DNA of 64,000 nt from Roseateles sp. XES5. Its GTDB lineage: Bacteria > Pseudomonadota > Alphaproteobacteria > Rhizobiales > Rhizobiaceae. The stretch covers positions 62,001 through 126,000 of the forward strand of contig NZ_CP084754.1 in NCBI RefSeq assembly GCF_020535545.1. The letters are read 5' to 3'. Shown piece by piece: positions 35,800 to 45,016 of this stretch (the first letter of the stretch is position 1; each line of letters begins with the position of its first letter). Below the pieces are notes generated by a model. That model ran no database searches and was not told where the DNA came from. It was given only the letters and a program-made list of their open reading frames with translations. Position numbers and translations under genes: made by a program.

Positions 35800-37452
35800 T
35801 CATTCCTTGGAGACGGGTGCGAGCGGGTTCGAGTCGAAGCTCGGACCGAGCCTGTAACCCTTGACCTTGCCGCGCACGCCCGCCACTTCGATCTGCTGGA
35901 AGATCATGACGAAGGGGCTGGTGTCGAGCGCTTCCTGCTGGAGCTTCTTGTACATCTCGGCGCGCTTGTCGGCGTCACGCTCAAGAAGCGCGGCCTTCGC
36001 CTCGGCCGTCAGCTCGGGGATGTCCCAGGCATTGCGCCAGGACAGGGGCTTGGCGTTGGCGCTGTCGCTGTTGTCCGGGTTGCGGGCAAAGGTGTCGGCA
36101 TTGGTGTGCGGGTCCCAGTAGTCGGTGCCCCACTGGCCGATGTAGATGTCGTGCTGACGGGCGCGGTACTTGGTCAGGGTCTGCTTGCCGTCGCCGGGGA
36201 TGATCTCGATGTCGATGCCGGCGCGCTTGGCGGTCTGCTGGAAGTTCTCGGCGATGCCCTGCACCGGCTGCACGGTGCGCATGTCGATGCTGACCTTGAA
36301 GCCATTGGGCAGGCCGGCCTTGGCCAGCAGGCCCTTGGCCTTGTCCACGTCCAGCTTGAAGGGGTTCTCGGTGCTGGCGCCCAGCAGACCCACGGGCAGG
36401 AAGTTCTGGTGCACGCGGCCGATGTGCTGGATCAGGGTCTTGCCGATGCCCTCGTAGTCCACCAGGTACTTCATGGCTTCACGCACCTCGGGCTTGGCGA
36501 GGTTGGCGTTCTTCATATTGAAGCTCATGTAGAAGACCGTGCCCTTGGGCTGGGTGGCGATCTTCACGTCCTTGCTCTCGGCCAGGGCGCTCACGTCCTG
36601 GGGCGCCAGGTTGCGGGCGATGTCGATATCACCCTTCTCCAGCAGCAGGCGCTGGGTGGCGGCTTCCTTCACGTGACGGTAGATCACGCGCGCCAGCGGG
36701 GCCTTGGCGCCCACGCTGTAGTTGGGGTTGCGCTCCAGGGCGATGATCTCGTTGGCGCGCCACTCGCGCAGCTTAAAGGGGCCCGAGCCGGCGTAATTGG
36801 TCTTGAGCCAGCCGTAGCCCATATCGGTGTCGTACTTGTACTCGTCGCTCGGCGTGGTGGCAGCAGCGTGTTCCATCACCAGCTTCTTGTCGAGCACGGC
36901 GCCGACGGTGGCGGTGAGGCAGTTCAGCACGAAGCTCGGCGCGTAGGGCTTGTCCACGGTGAAGACGAAGGTCGTCTCGTCGACGGCCTTGGCCTTCTCG
37001 GCGACGTTCTCGCCCGTCAGGCCGAACTGGGTGAGGATGAAGGCGGGGCTCTTGTCGAGCTTGACGACGCGCTCGAAGGACCAGGCGACATCCTCGGCGG
37101 TAACAGGGTTGCCGGAGGCGAACTTGATGCCCGGCTTCAGCTTGAACGTATAGGTGAGGCCGTCGTCGGAAACGGTCCAGCTGTCGGCGACGCCGCCCTT
37201 GACCTTGGTCGTGTCGTCGATGTCGAGACGCACCAGCATGTCATAGGCGTTGCCGATGAATTCGGCCGGCGACAGCTCGAAGGATTCCGCCGGGTCGAGC
37301 GTGATCGTGTCGTCGATCGCCCAGGCCTGGACGAGCGTGTCGGCCGGCGTTTCGGCGAAGGCCGGCGCCATGCCGCCCGAGACGAGCAGCATCGAGAAGG
37401 CCGCGCCGGCGAGCAGCGGGCGAATGCGCGTCGTGATCTTTTCCCTGTTCAT
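35800..37452 (-). CDS. Peptide ABC transporter substrate-binding protein, DppA type (cluster 1)
   Basis: This 550-residue exported binding protein (family 5) has a signal peptide ending near APAFAE. Typical segments are LKPGIKFASGNPVTAEDVAWSFERVV, NYAGSGPFKLREWRANE and REAMKYLVDYEGIG. It is the first gene of the minus-strand operon BCDF. The two ends have native codon use, but about 36010-36890 switches to the GTG/CTG/GCC-rich pattern, so the gene is a compositional sandwich. Cargo is probably peptides; another family-5 ligand is possible. Confidence 0.93.
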   Translation of the reverse strand: MNREKITTRIRPLLAGAAFSMLLVSGGMAPAFAETPADTLVQAWAIDDTITLDPAESFELSPAEFIGNAYDMLVRLDIDDTTKVKGGVADSWTVSDDGLTYTFKLKPGIKFASGNPVTAEDVAWSFERVVKLDKSPAFILTQFGLTGENVAEKAKAVDETTFVFTVDKPYAPSFVLNCLTATVGAVLDKKLVMEHAAATTPSDEYKYDTDMGYGWLKTNYAGSGPFKLREWRANEIIALERNPNYSVGAKAPLARVIYRHVKEAATQRLLLEKGDIDIARNLAPQDVSALAESKDVKIATQPKGTVFYMSFNMKNANLAKPEVREAMKYLVDYEGIGKTLIQHIGRVHQNFLPVGLLGASTENPFKLDVDKAKGLLAKAGLPNGFKVSIDMRTVQPVQGIAENFQQTAKRAGIDIEIIPGDGKQTLTKYRARQHDIYIGQWGTDYWDPHTNADTFARNPDNSDSANAKPLSWRNAWDIPELTAEAKAALLERDADKRAEMYKKLQQEALDTSPFVMIFQQIEVAGVRGKVKGYRLGPSFDSNPLAPVSKE

Positions 37453-37580
37453 TCCAGTTCCCCGTTTTCCACGATTGTCCTTGTGGCGCCCGGTGTTCCG
37501 AAACGCCATTTTCGAAATTCAATCATACTATTGAGGGCAAATATAGTCCCCCTGCCCTATCATTCCCGACTGCTAAAACA

Positions 37581-37628
37581 GCGCCCGCCGACGCTGGCCG
37601 GGAAACCGGCTGCGTGTCGGGCGGGCGC
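37581..37628 (-). terminator. Terminator of the ytfQRT-yjfF operon
   Basis: A long hairpin has GCGCCCGCC/GGCGGGCGC outer arms and a nested CCGG-aaa-CCGG inner stem, and is followed on the minus strand by TGTTTTAG. It lies about 30 bp past the yjfF stop. Confidence 0.75.
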
Positions 37629-37655
37629 CGCTTTCAGCGGGCTGTGGACGAGGTT

Positions 37656-38624
37656 TCAGGCGTAGCGCCGGCGACGATCGGTAAGGTGGATCAGACCCTT
37701 CTGGAGCAGGATGAACGTGAAGAGCAGGAGGCCGATGAGGATCTTCGTCCACCAGCTCGACAGCGAGCCGTCGAAGGTGATGTAGGTCTGGATGAGGCCC
37801 TGGATGAGAATGCCGACCAGCGTGCCGGCAACGAAGCCGGAACCGCCCGTCAGCAACGTGCCGCCGATGACCACGGCCGCGATGGCGTCGAGCTCCACGC
37901 CGACCGTGGCGAGCGAATAGCCGGCCGAGGTGTAGAGCGAGAAGACGATGCCCGAGAGGCCGGCGAGGAAGCCGGAGAGCGCGTAGATGCGGATGGTTGT
38001 CGCGCCGACCGGCACACCCATCAGCCGCGCCGTCGCCGCCCCGCCGCCGAGCGCATAGACATTGGCGCCGAAGCGGGTGCGGTGGGCGATGAGGATGCCC
38101 GCCGCGAAGACCAGCAGCATCAGCCCGCCGATCAGCGTGATGCGCCCGCCGCCGGGCAGCTTGTAGTAGAGGCTTTTCAGCGTGGCGTAGAACGGATGCT
38201 TGATCGGGATGGAATCGATCGACAGCACGAAGGCCATGCCGCGCGCCAGAAACATGCCGGCGAGCGTGACGATGAAGGGCGGCATTTCGAGATGATGGAT
38301 GATCGCCCCCATCAGCGCGCCGAAGGCCGTGGTGACGGCAAGGGCCAGCGCGAAGGCGAGTAGTGGATGGATCGACGTCGATTCCAGGAGCACGGCGAGG
38401 AACACGCCGGTGAAGGCGATGACCGCGCCGATGGAGAGGTCGATGCCGCCGGACAGGATCACGAAGGTCATGCCCACGGCCGCGATGCCGAGGAAGGCGT
38501 TGTCCGTCAGGAGATTGCCGATGACGCGCGTCGACAGCATGTTGGGATACTGGCCGATGCAGACGGCGTAGGCGATCAGGAAGATCGCGACCGTGGCGGC
38601 GAGCGGAAGATAGCGCGGGTTCAT
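37656..38624 (-). CDS. yjfF: Galactofuranose-type ABC transporter permease YjfF
   Basis: This 322-residue CUT2 permease has the core motif GGIDLSIGAVIAFTGVF and the EAA-like segment GGTLLTGGSGFVAGTLVGILIQG. The sequence around YYKLPGGGRITLIGG matches the YjfF group of galactofuranose importers. It overlaps the ytfT gene by 4 bases (ATGA) and is the last gene of the operon. Specificity for galactofuranose rests on family resemblance to Escherichia coli YtfQRT-YjfF. Confidence 0.9.
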   Translation of the reverse strand: MNPRYLPLAATVAIFLIAYAVCIGQYPNMLSTRVIGNLLTDNAFLGIAAVGMTFVILSGGIDLSIGAVIAFTGVFLAVLLESTSIHPLLAFALALAVTTAFGALMGAIIHHLEMPPFIVTLAGMFLARGMAFVLSIDSIPIKHPFYATLKSLYYKLPGGGRITLIGGLMLLVFAAGILIAHRTRFGANVYALGGGAATARLMGVPVGATTIRIYALSGFLAGLSGIVFSLYTSAGYSLATVGVELDAIAAVVIGGTLLTGGSGFVAGTLVGILIQGLIQTYITFDGSLSSWWTKILIGLLLFTFILLQKGLIHLTDRRRRYA

Positions 38625-39646
38625 TTCACCTCCTGCTCCGTCTTGCTCGTCTTCGGTTGCGGGCGCGAGAGGAAGACGAAGGCCGACTGGGCGCGCGGCG
38701 ACTGGATGACGAGGATCAGCACGATGATCGCCGCCTTGATGATGAGGTTGAATTCAGGCGGGAAGCCCGAAAGCAGGATGCCGGTATTGACCGACTGGAT
38801 GATCAGCGCGCCGATAAGCGAGGCGGCGATGGAGAAGCGCCCGCCGAGCAGCGACGTGCCGCCGACGACGACCGCAAGGATCGCATCGAGCTCCAGCCAG
38901 AGGCCAGCATTGTTGGCGTCCGCGCCGCGGATATCCGCCGCCGCGACGATGCCGGCAATGGCGGCGCACAGGCCCGAGAGCACATAGGCGGCGATCAGCA
39001 GCACGCCCGTCGAGACACCGGCGAGCGTGGAGGCGCGGCGGTTGACGCCGAGCGCCTCGATCAGCATGCCGAGCGCCGTCCGGCGCACGACGAGCGCGAC
39101 GACGAGGCCGAAGACGAGCCAGATGACGACAGGCATCGGCAGGCCGAGAAAGGCCCCGCTGCCGATGAAGATCAGCCCGGCATCGTTGAAGGTGAGGATC
39201 GCGCCCTCGGTGATGAGCTGGGCGATGCCGCGACCGGCGACCATCAGCACCAGCGTCGCGATGATCGGCTGAATATCGAGCACGGCGACGAGGATGCCGT
39301 TCCACAGGCCGCACAGGATGCCGGTGCCGAGCGTGATGAGCAGCGTCATCGCCAGTCCATGGCCAGACGTGATGCAGGCGGCGGCGACCGCGCCGCAGAT
39401 CGCCATGACCGCGCCGACCGAGAGGTCGATGCCCTTGGTGGCGATGACGACCGTCATGCCGATGGCGAGCAGTGCTACGGGCGCGCCGCGGTTGAGGATA
39501 TCGATCAGGCTGCCATAGAGCCGTCCGTTCTGCATTTCGAGGCGGAAGAAGCCGGGAAAGGCGATGGAGACCATGACGAGGATGATCGCGAGCGCGGCAA
39601 CCTGCGGGAAGAGCCTGATGGCGTAAGTTTTCAATGTGGATGTCAT
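38621..39646 (-). CDS. ytfT: Galactofuranose-type ABC transporter permease YtfT
   Basis: This 341-residue CUT2 permease has RLEMQNGRLYGSLIDILNRGAPVALLAIGMTVVIATKGIDLSVGAVMAICGAVAAA, the typical start of YtfT, and GGTSLLGGRFSIAASLIGALIIQSVNTGILLSGFPPE near the end. It pairs with YjfF to form the channel. Both junctions to its neighbours are ATGA overlaps. Codon use is native throughout, unlike the peptide importer next door. Confidence 0.92.
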   Translation of the reverse strand: MTSTLKTYAIRLFPQVAALAIILVMVSIAFPGFFRLEMQNGRLYGSLIDILNRGAPVALLAIGMTVVIATKGIDLSVGAVMAICGAVAAACITSGHGLAMTLLITLGTGILCGLWNGILVAVLDIQPIIATLVLMVAGRGIAQLITEGAILTFNDAGLIFIGSGAFLGLPMPVVIWLVFGLVVALVVRRTALGMLIEALGVNRRASTLAGVSTGVLLIAAYVLSGLCAAIAGIVAAADIRGADANNAGLWLELDAILAVVVGGTSLLGGRFSIAASLIGALIIQSVNTGILLSGFPPEFNLIIKAAIIVLILVIQSPRAQSAFVFLSRPQPKTSKTEQEVK

Positions 39647-41163
39647 GCTTCCACGCTCCCCGCCGAGGCGGCGATGGCCTCGACGATCCCCTCGGTCGTG
39701 ACCGCGCTGCCGGTCAGTTCGGCGACATGGGCGCGGTCGCGCAACACGATCACACGATGCGAATAGGCGACGAGTTCTTCGAGCTCGGATGAAATCACGA
39801 TCAGCGACATGCCTTTCTCGCAGAGGGATTCGATGAGGCGGATGATTTCCGCATGGGCGCCGACGTCGATGCCGCGCGTCGGCTCGTCGAGGATCAGGAA
39901 ATCCGGATTGGTGGCGAGCCAGCGGGCAAGGATCGCCTTCTGCTGGTTGCCGCCGGACAGCAGCCGGATCGGCTTTTCCCGGTCGCTGGTGCGGATATCG
40001 AGCGCCTTGATGTAGTGGTCGGCCAGCTTGTCCTGTTCGCTGCGGCTGATCGGCCGCGCCCAGCCGCGCCGTGCCTGGAGCGCCAGCGCGATGTTCTCGC
40101 GCACCGAAAGGTCGCCGACGATGCCGTCGACCTTGCGGTCCTCGGGACAGAAGCCGAATTTCTCGCGGATCGCCGCGCGGGGCGAGGACAGGTCGAGCGG
40201 ACGGCCGTCCGCCGCCGCCGTGCCGCTGTCGGCGCGCTCGGCGCCGAAGAGGATTTCCGCCGTCTCCGTGCGGCCCGAGCCGAGCAGGCCGGCGATGCCG
40301 ACGACCTCTCCGGCACGGATGTCGAGATCGAAGGGCTGGATATGGCCCTTTCGGCCGAAGCCCTGGAAGCGAAAACGCACGTCGCCACCCGCACCCTTCG
40401 CCCCGTGCTCGCCGGCGACCTCCTGCACCAGCTCGCGGCCGAGCATCATGGCGATCAGTTCGCGGCGCGGCAGGTCGGCCGTCTCGCGCGTGCCGACGAG
40501 CTGGCCGTTGCGCAGCACGGTGATGCGGTCGGCGATCTCGTAGACCTGCTCGAGGAAATGGGTGATGAAGACGATGCCGAGGCCGCGTTCCTTGAGCCGC
40601 CGCACGATGCGGAACAGCATCGCCACCTCATGCGCGTCGAGGCTTGCCGTCGGCTCGTCGAGGATCAAAACCTTGCCGGAGAGATCGACCGCGCGCGCGA
40701 TGGCGACGACCTGCTGCACGGCGACGGAATAGGCGGCAAGCTCGGCGGTGACATCGATGTCGAGATCGTATTCGGCCAGCAGCGCCTTGGCGCGGCGGTT
40801 CATCTCCCGGGCGTCGACAAGACCGAAGCGCCGCGGCTGGCGGCCGAGAAAGAGGTTTTCCGCGACCGTGAGGTTCGCGAGCAGGTTCACTTCCTGATAG
40901 ACCGTGCCGATGCCGAGGTTCTGCGCCTCGAGCGTGCTCTGCGGGTCGGCCTCAGCACCGTCGACGAGAATGCGTCCGCCGTCGCGGCGATAGGCGCCGG
41001 TCAGGCATTTGACCAGCGTCGACTTGCCCGCGCCGTTCTCGCCGAGCAGCGCATGCACCTCACCGCGCCGCAGGGAAAAATCGACACGGTTCAAAGCCCG
41101 CGCGCCGGGGAAGATCTTGTCGATCCCGGTCGCGGAGAGAACATGGATATTGTCAGGCTGCAT
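39643..41163 (-). CDS. ytfR: Galactofuranose-type ABC transporter ATP-binding protein YtfR
   Basis: This 506-residue double ATPase of the CUT2 type has a first cassette with LGENGAGKST and ILDEPTASLDAHE. The second cassette is degenerate in Walker A (GLLGSGRTE) but has LSGGNQQKAILARWL and LILDEPTRGIDVGAH. This asymmetry is normal for sugar importers of the RbsA family. The start at 41163 is preceded by a 212-bp gap with hairpins after the binding-protein gene; a longer frame upstream is not supported. Confidence 0.93.
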   Translation of the reverse strand: MQPDNIHVLSATGIDKIFPGARALNRVDFSLRRGEVHALLGENGAGKSTLVKCLTGAYRRDGGRILVDGAEADPQSTLEAQNLGIGTVYQEVNLLANLTVAENLFLGRQPRRFGLVDAREMNRRAKALLAEYDLDIDVTAELAAYSVAVQQVVAIARAVDLSGKVLILDEPTASLDAHEVAMLFRIVRRLKERGLGIVFITHFLEQVYEIADRITVLRNGQLVGTRETADLPRRELIAMMLGRELVQEVAGEHGAKGAGGDVRFRFQGFGRKGHIQPFDLDIRAGEVVGIAGLLGSGRTETAEILFGAERADSGTAAADGRPLDLSSPRAAIREKFGFCPEDRKVDGIVGDLSVRENIALALQARRGWARPISRSEQDKLADHYIKALDIRTSDREKPIRLLSGGNQQKAILARWLATNPDFLILDEPTRGIDVGAHAEIIRLIESLCEKGMSLIVISSELEELVAYSHRVIVLRDRAHVAELTGSAVTTEGIVEAIAASAGSVEA

Positions 41164-41375
41164 GATCCGACCCTGATGGCAATGGCCGCCCGCCGTCCCC
41201 GCGGGAACGGCAGGCGGGCAAGAGCATTTCCAGCCAAAACGGCATCGCCTCGGCGTCGGACAATGCGACAAGAACAAGAGGCCAGGGCAATTCCCGTAAA
41301 CCGGTATTCACCGGAACTGCCCTGGTCCGATGCCCAACGCCCGGCTTGAGACCGGACGCAGGACATCGGGAGAGA
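41164..41375 (-). other. Intergenic region with two hairpins between ytfQ and ytfR
   Basis: No gene was seen. One palindrome has CCAGGGCA/TGCCCTGG arms (near 41282-41324) and another GC-rich one lies near 41184-41216. Such structures after a binding-protein gene usually keep its transcript level above that of the transporter core. Confidence 0.5.
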
Positions 41376-42338
41376 TCAGTAGCCGAGGCCCTTCTTTTCC
41401 TCGTACACCTTCGCCGGGTCGTCGGCCTGGGTGTAGAGCTTGGACTCCGTCTGGATCCATTTCGGCGGCGCCTTGCCGTCCTTGCGGAACGCGTCGAGCG
41501 CGTCGAAGGCGGGGCCGGCCATGTTCGGCGTCAGTTCCACCGTAGCATTCGCCTCGCCGGCCGCCATCGCCTGGAAGATATCCGGAACGGCGTCGATGGA
41601 GACGACGAGGATGTCCGTGCCCGGCTTCAGGCCGGCTTCCTTGATCGCCTGGATGGCGCCGACGGCCATGTCGTCGTTATGGGCATAGAGCGCGCAGATG
41701 TTCTTGCCGCCGTCTTCCGCCTTCAGGAAGCTTTCCATGACTTCCTTGCCCTTGGTGCGGGTGAAGTCGCCGGTCTGGCTGCGGATGATCTTCAGGTTGT
41801 CCTTGCCTGCGAGCGCTTCTTCAAAACCCTTCTTGCGGTCGATGGCCGGCGAGGAGCCGGTCGTGCCCTGCAGCTCGACGACGTTGCACGGCTTGCCGGC
41901 GACGGTGTCGACCAGCCACTGGCCGGCGACCTTGCCCTCGTGCACGAGGTCGGAGGTGACGGCGGTCATGTAGAGGTCCTCAGGCGCATCGACCATGCGG
42001 TCGAGCAGGATGACCGGGATTTCCGCGTCCTTGGCTTCCTGCAGCACTTCGTCCCAGCCCGTGGCGACGACAGGTGCGACGAGAATGGCGTCGACGCCCT
42101 GCGCGATGAAGGAGCGCAGCGCCTTGATCTGGTTTTCCTGCTTCTGCTGCGCGTCGGCGAACTTGAGATCGATGCCGCGCTGTTCGGCCTGCTGCTTGGT
42201 GAGCGTCGTCTCGGCGGCGCGCCAGCCGGACTCCGACCCGATCTGCGAAAAGCCGACCGTCATGTCAGCGGCGGATGCGGCGCTGAACAACGAGGCAGCA
42301 AGGATCGTGGCACTGGCAAGTGCGGTGGTGAATTTCAT
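41376..42338 (-). CDS. ytfQ: Galactofuranose-type ABC transporter substrate-binding protein YtfQ
   Basis: This 320-residue periplasmic protein has a signal peptide ending at SAASAAD. The YtfQ-like start TVGFSQIGSESGWRAAETTLTKQQAEQRGIDLKFADAQQKQENQIKALRSFIAQGVDAI is characteristic, and QGTTGSSPAIDRKKGFEEAL and HNDDMAVGAIQAIKEAG are the sugar-binding segments. ATG at 42338 follows GGGAGGACATC. It is the first gene of the operon and probably sets its specificity, galactofuranose by family. Confidence 0.93.
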   Translation of the reverse strand: MKFTTALASATILAASLFSAASAADMTVGFSQIGSESGWRAAETTLTKQQAEQRGIDLKFADAQQKQENQIKALRSFIAQGVDAILVAPVVATGWDEVLQEAKDAEIPVILLDRMVDAPEDLYMTAVTSDLVHEGKVAGQWLVDTVAGKPCNVVELQGTTGSSPAIDRKKGFEEALAGKDNLKIIRSQTGDFTRTKGKEVMESFLKAEDGGKNICALYAHNDDMAVGAIQAIKEAGLKPGTDILVVSIDAVPDIFQAMAAGEANATVELTPNMAGPAFDALDAFRKDGKAPPKWIQTESKLYTQADDPAKVYEEKKGLGY

Positions 42339-42468
42339 GATGTCCTCCCAAAGAAAGCTGCTCCTCAGCAGCGAGGTTAAAACATCATATTGTATTACTA
42401 TTGTAAATCGCAAAATTGCGGAAAGGCACATTTTCGCTCGCAGACGCCCCCAGGCGAACAAAGCAAAA

Positions 42469-42508
42469 CCGCCGCGCCGACAGGGGTAAATCCCTGCCGG
42501 CGCGGCGG
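42469..42508 (-). terminator. Strong terminator of the D-aminopeptidase operon
   Basis: An 11-bp GC stem (42469-42479 with 42498-42508) and a nested CAGGG/CCCTG stem are followed on the minus strand by GGTTTTGC. It lies 40 bp past the stop of the M55 peptidase gene. Confidence 0.8.
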
Positions 42509-42547
42509 TGAAAATCGGAAACGGCAATGAAACGAGCGGTTTGGCGC

Positions 42548-43348
42548 TCAGACCTTGAGGAACAGCAGCGCGCGCAGGATCTCGGCGAAATCGCGGCTCT
42601 CGAACGCCACGGCGCGAGGACCGTGGGATTTCGCACCGGGATACCAGCCGGCGCGGTAGGCGCATGTCGGGTCGTTGAACTCGAGCACCACCTCGAAGCG
42701 GTCTGCCAGCTTGGGCAGAGCGCCGGCAAAATCGCCCTTCAGCGCAGCCTCCACCCCTTCGCGGATGAGACGCCGGGCGCGGACGGGCGCGATGGAGTTC
42801 GTGGCGCTGCCGTTGCCGTCCAGCGTCTCGACCGTGGCGAGGCCCGGCACCATGTCCCGCGCCTCGCCGCACATGGCGACGTCGCCCGAAAGAAACACGG
42901 AGGGTACGCCGTAGCTGGCGGCGCAGAGCGCATTGAAGGTGAACTCGGACGCGACCTCACCGTTCAGCAGCAGGCGTGAGATGCGCAGGTTCGAGGTATG
43001 GGCAAGCGGGTTTGCCTCGCTGCCGGCCTTGCAATGATAGCCGGTGTAGAGCGCGGCGGAAAAGCCGGCGTCGATGCCATACATCATCTCGTCGGGGTGG
43101 CCGGACCAGCCGCGCACGATGCGGGCATAGTCGGGCAGCCGGTCGAGGATGAGGTTGCGGCCGCTGGAATGGGCGTCCTTGATCACCACTTCCTCCGCGC
43201 CCGCGGCGCGCGCGCCCTCGCAGGCCGCGACCACCTCTGCCGTCATCAGCGCGCGGAATTCGATCCAGTCGGGATGCTTTCGGTCGGCCTCGTTCCAGTG
43301 GGCGATGCCGGCGGTGCCTTCGATGTCGGCGGAGAGGAAGACTTTCAT
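42548..43348 (-). CDS. M55 family D-aminopeptidase (DppA zinc peptidase)
   Basis: This 266-residue zinc peptidase of family M55 is related to Bacillus subtilis DppA, which releases D-Ala from short D-peptides. Metal ligands are visible: Asp8 and Glu10 in SADIEGTAG, the His in IKDAHSSGRN, GYHCKAGS, and a later Glu in EFTFNALC. The nucleophile-like stretch NSIAPVRARR is present. It is the last gene of the peptide-importer operon and follows another D-aminopeptidase. ATG at 43348 has GAAGGAGA upstream. Confidence 0.93.
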   Translation of the reverse strand: MKVFLSADIEGTAGIAHWNEADRKHPDWIEFRALMTAEVVAACEGARAAGAEEVVIKDAHSSGRNLILDRLPDYARIVRGWSGHPDEMMYGIDAGFSAALYTGYHCKAGSEANPLAHTSNLRISRLLLNGEVASEFTFNALCAASYGVPSVFLSGDVAMCGEARDMVPGLATVETLDGNGSATNSIAPVRARRLIREGVEAALKGDFAGALPKLADRFEVVLEFNDPTCAYRAGWYPGAKSHGPRAVAFESRDFAEILRALLFLKV

Positions 43349-43363
43349 GGGGGATTCTCCTTC

Positions 43364-43413
43364 AGAATGATCATGCGCAGCGCGCATCGGCAAAATGATC
43401 ATACGCAGCGCGC
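43364..43413. repeat. Imperfect tandem direct repeat of about 22 bp
   Basis: AATGATCATGCGCAGCGCGC recurs as AATGATCATACGCAGCGCGC about 27 bp further on. The second copy encodes the last residues and stop of the D-aminopeptidase gene; the first lies in the spacer before the M55 gene. It looks like a local slippage duplication. Confidence 0.6.
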
Positions 43414-44949
43414 ATAGGCGATGCCGCGCGCCAGCCAGCAGCCGAGCGTCAGGCCGCTGACGCGCCCTTCGCCGTCGCGCTGCACCTGCAAGGTCCACTC
43501 GCCCGGCGCGGGCGCATCCATGGAGCGGCGCGTCACGAGGGTCCAGAGGTCCGGCCCGGCGGGCAGCACGATCTCCGGCCGGCCGATGCCGAGAAAGCCC
43601 TCGGCCCACAGGAACGTACCGCCATCGCGGCATTCGATGACGATCTCGGCGTCGATCTCGGCCGAGCGATAGCGCCCGGCAATATCGGTTGCCGGCAGCG
43701 CGGCGGGGACCGGAGCCAGGGTCTCGCTGAGATTTTCCTGCGGGCGCCGCATCACCAGCGCCTCGCCCTCCAGCCGGACCGTGACCGTGGTCGAGACAAG
43801 ATCGCCGTCCGGCGTTTCGCAAAGCGTGTCCGGTCCCGTGCCGAAGCGCAGGGTCGCGGTGTCGTAGCCGGGTTCCAGTCGGGCCAGGAGGCCGGTCTCC
43901 TGGCTGATCCAGCGGCCGGCCGGTCGCCGGCTGAGCGGCGTGGACACGGGATGCGGCAGGCCGAGCGCCGCGCGCAGCAGGCGCTGCACCGCCCCGCCGG
44001 CATCGCCGTGATGATTGAACATGACCACGACGGAAAGCCGCGCCTCGGGCGAATAGAGCCGGCCGGAGCGGAAGCCGCGCAGGCCGCCGCCATGGCCGGT
44101 GAAGGCGAAATCGCCGGTGCGCGAATGCTGCAGGCCGAAGCCGTAGCTCGCCGGTGCGCCGTCCCGGAACGTCTGCGGCGTGGCAATGCGCCGGTAGAGG
44201 CTGTCCGGATCCTCGCGCGTCGCGTCGATCCAGCATTCATAGGCCAGCATGTCGTCGAGCGAGACGGAGAGGCCGGCATCGCCGCGCCAGTAGATGCCGT
44301 TCTGCGCCGGCAGGTAGCCGGCGGGATCGTTGCCCTCATAGCCGATGACGCCGTCGGCGGGCACGCGCGTATCGGCGGTCAGTTCCGCGCGCGCCATGCC
44401 GGCGGGCGTGAAGATGTGCCTGCTGTAGAGCGTTTCCAGCGTTTCGCCCGTCGCCTCTTCCAGCAGGTCGGAGAGGAGACGGAAATTGCCGTTGTTGTAG
44501 GAGTAGCGCGTACCGGGCGCGAAATGCCCCGTGCGCATGCGGGCGAAGGCCGGCGCGGCATCCGCGCGGGAAAAGGTCTGTTCGGCCCTGCCGCCATGCA
44601 GCACGGTCAGCGCCCAGTAGTCGCGCAGGCCCGACTGGTTGTTGCAGAGGTCGCGCACCCGCGGCAACGGGCCGGTGAAATTCGGCAGATGCGCGGCAAG
44701 GCGGCCGTCCAGCGCCTCCGGCTCGCCGCAGGCGGCCAGCAGGGCCGCGCAGGTGAACTGCTTGGAGATGGAGCAGATCGGCAGGCGCGTGTCCGATGTC
44801 ATCGCCTGATGCGTATCGAGATTGGCGAAGCCGAAGGCGCGGCGGGCGACGACACGCCCCTCGCTCACCACCCCGACCACGCCGCCCGGCCCGGAGAACC
44901 GCGCGGGAAGCGCATCCAGTTCCGCGTCCAGCCGCTTGCCGTCGATCAT
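43399..44949 (-). CDS. dap: D-aminopeptidase DAP (serine peptidase S12)
   Basis: This 516-residue penicillin-recognising hydrolase closely follows the Ochrobactrum (Brucella) anthropi D-aminopeptidase. Ser60 and Lys63 lie in ICSISKQFTC, Tyr151 and Asn153 in RYSYNNGNF, and the third element is GHGGGLRGF. The LCNNQSGLRDYWAL segment is also shared. The C-terminal lipocalin-like domains (from about residue 340) end in SMDAPAPGEWTLQV and LTLGCWLARG, as in that enzyme. It removes N-terminal D-residues, especially D-Ala, from peptides. No signal peptide is seen, so it acts in the cytoplasm after peptide import. Confidence 0.93.
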   Translation of the reverse strand: MIDGKRLDAELDALPARFSGPGGVVGVVSEGRVVARRAFGFANLDTHQAMTSDTRLPICSISKQFTCAALLAACGEPEALDGRLAAHLPNFTGPLPRVRDLCNNQSGLRDYWALTVLHGGRAEQTFSRADAAPAFARMRTGHFAPGTRYSYNNGNFRLLSDLLEEATGETLETLYSRHIFTPAGMARAELTADTRVPADGVIGYEGNDPAGYLPAQNGIYWRGDAGLSVSLDDMLAYECWIDATREDPDSLYRRIATPQTFRDGAPASYGFGLQHSRTGDFAFTGHGGGLRGFRSGRLYSPEARLSVVVMFNHHGDAGGAVQRLLRAALGLPHPVSTPLSRRPAGRWISQETGLLARLEPGYDTATLRFGTGPDTLCETPDGDLVSTTVTVRLEGEALVMRRPQENLSETLAPVPAALPATDIAGRYRSAEIDAEIVIECRDGGTFLWAEGFLGIGRPEIVLPAGPDLWTLVTRRSMDAPAPGEWTLQVQRDGEGRVSGLTLGCWLARGIAYARCV

Positions 44950-45016
44950 GCCCTGCCCTTCCGTCGCTGCGATTCTCGCGGCGGATATTGGTCAAAGCCC
45001 GTGGGCATGGCAACTC

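Noticed and set aside
34969..37665. 898-residue open frame on the plus strand
   Set aside because: It runs antisense through the DppA and DppB genes and shows His/Gly/Asp-rich low-complexity residues typical of shadow frames in high-GC DNA.
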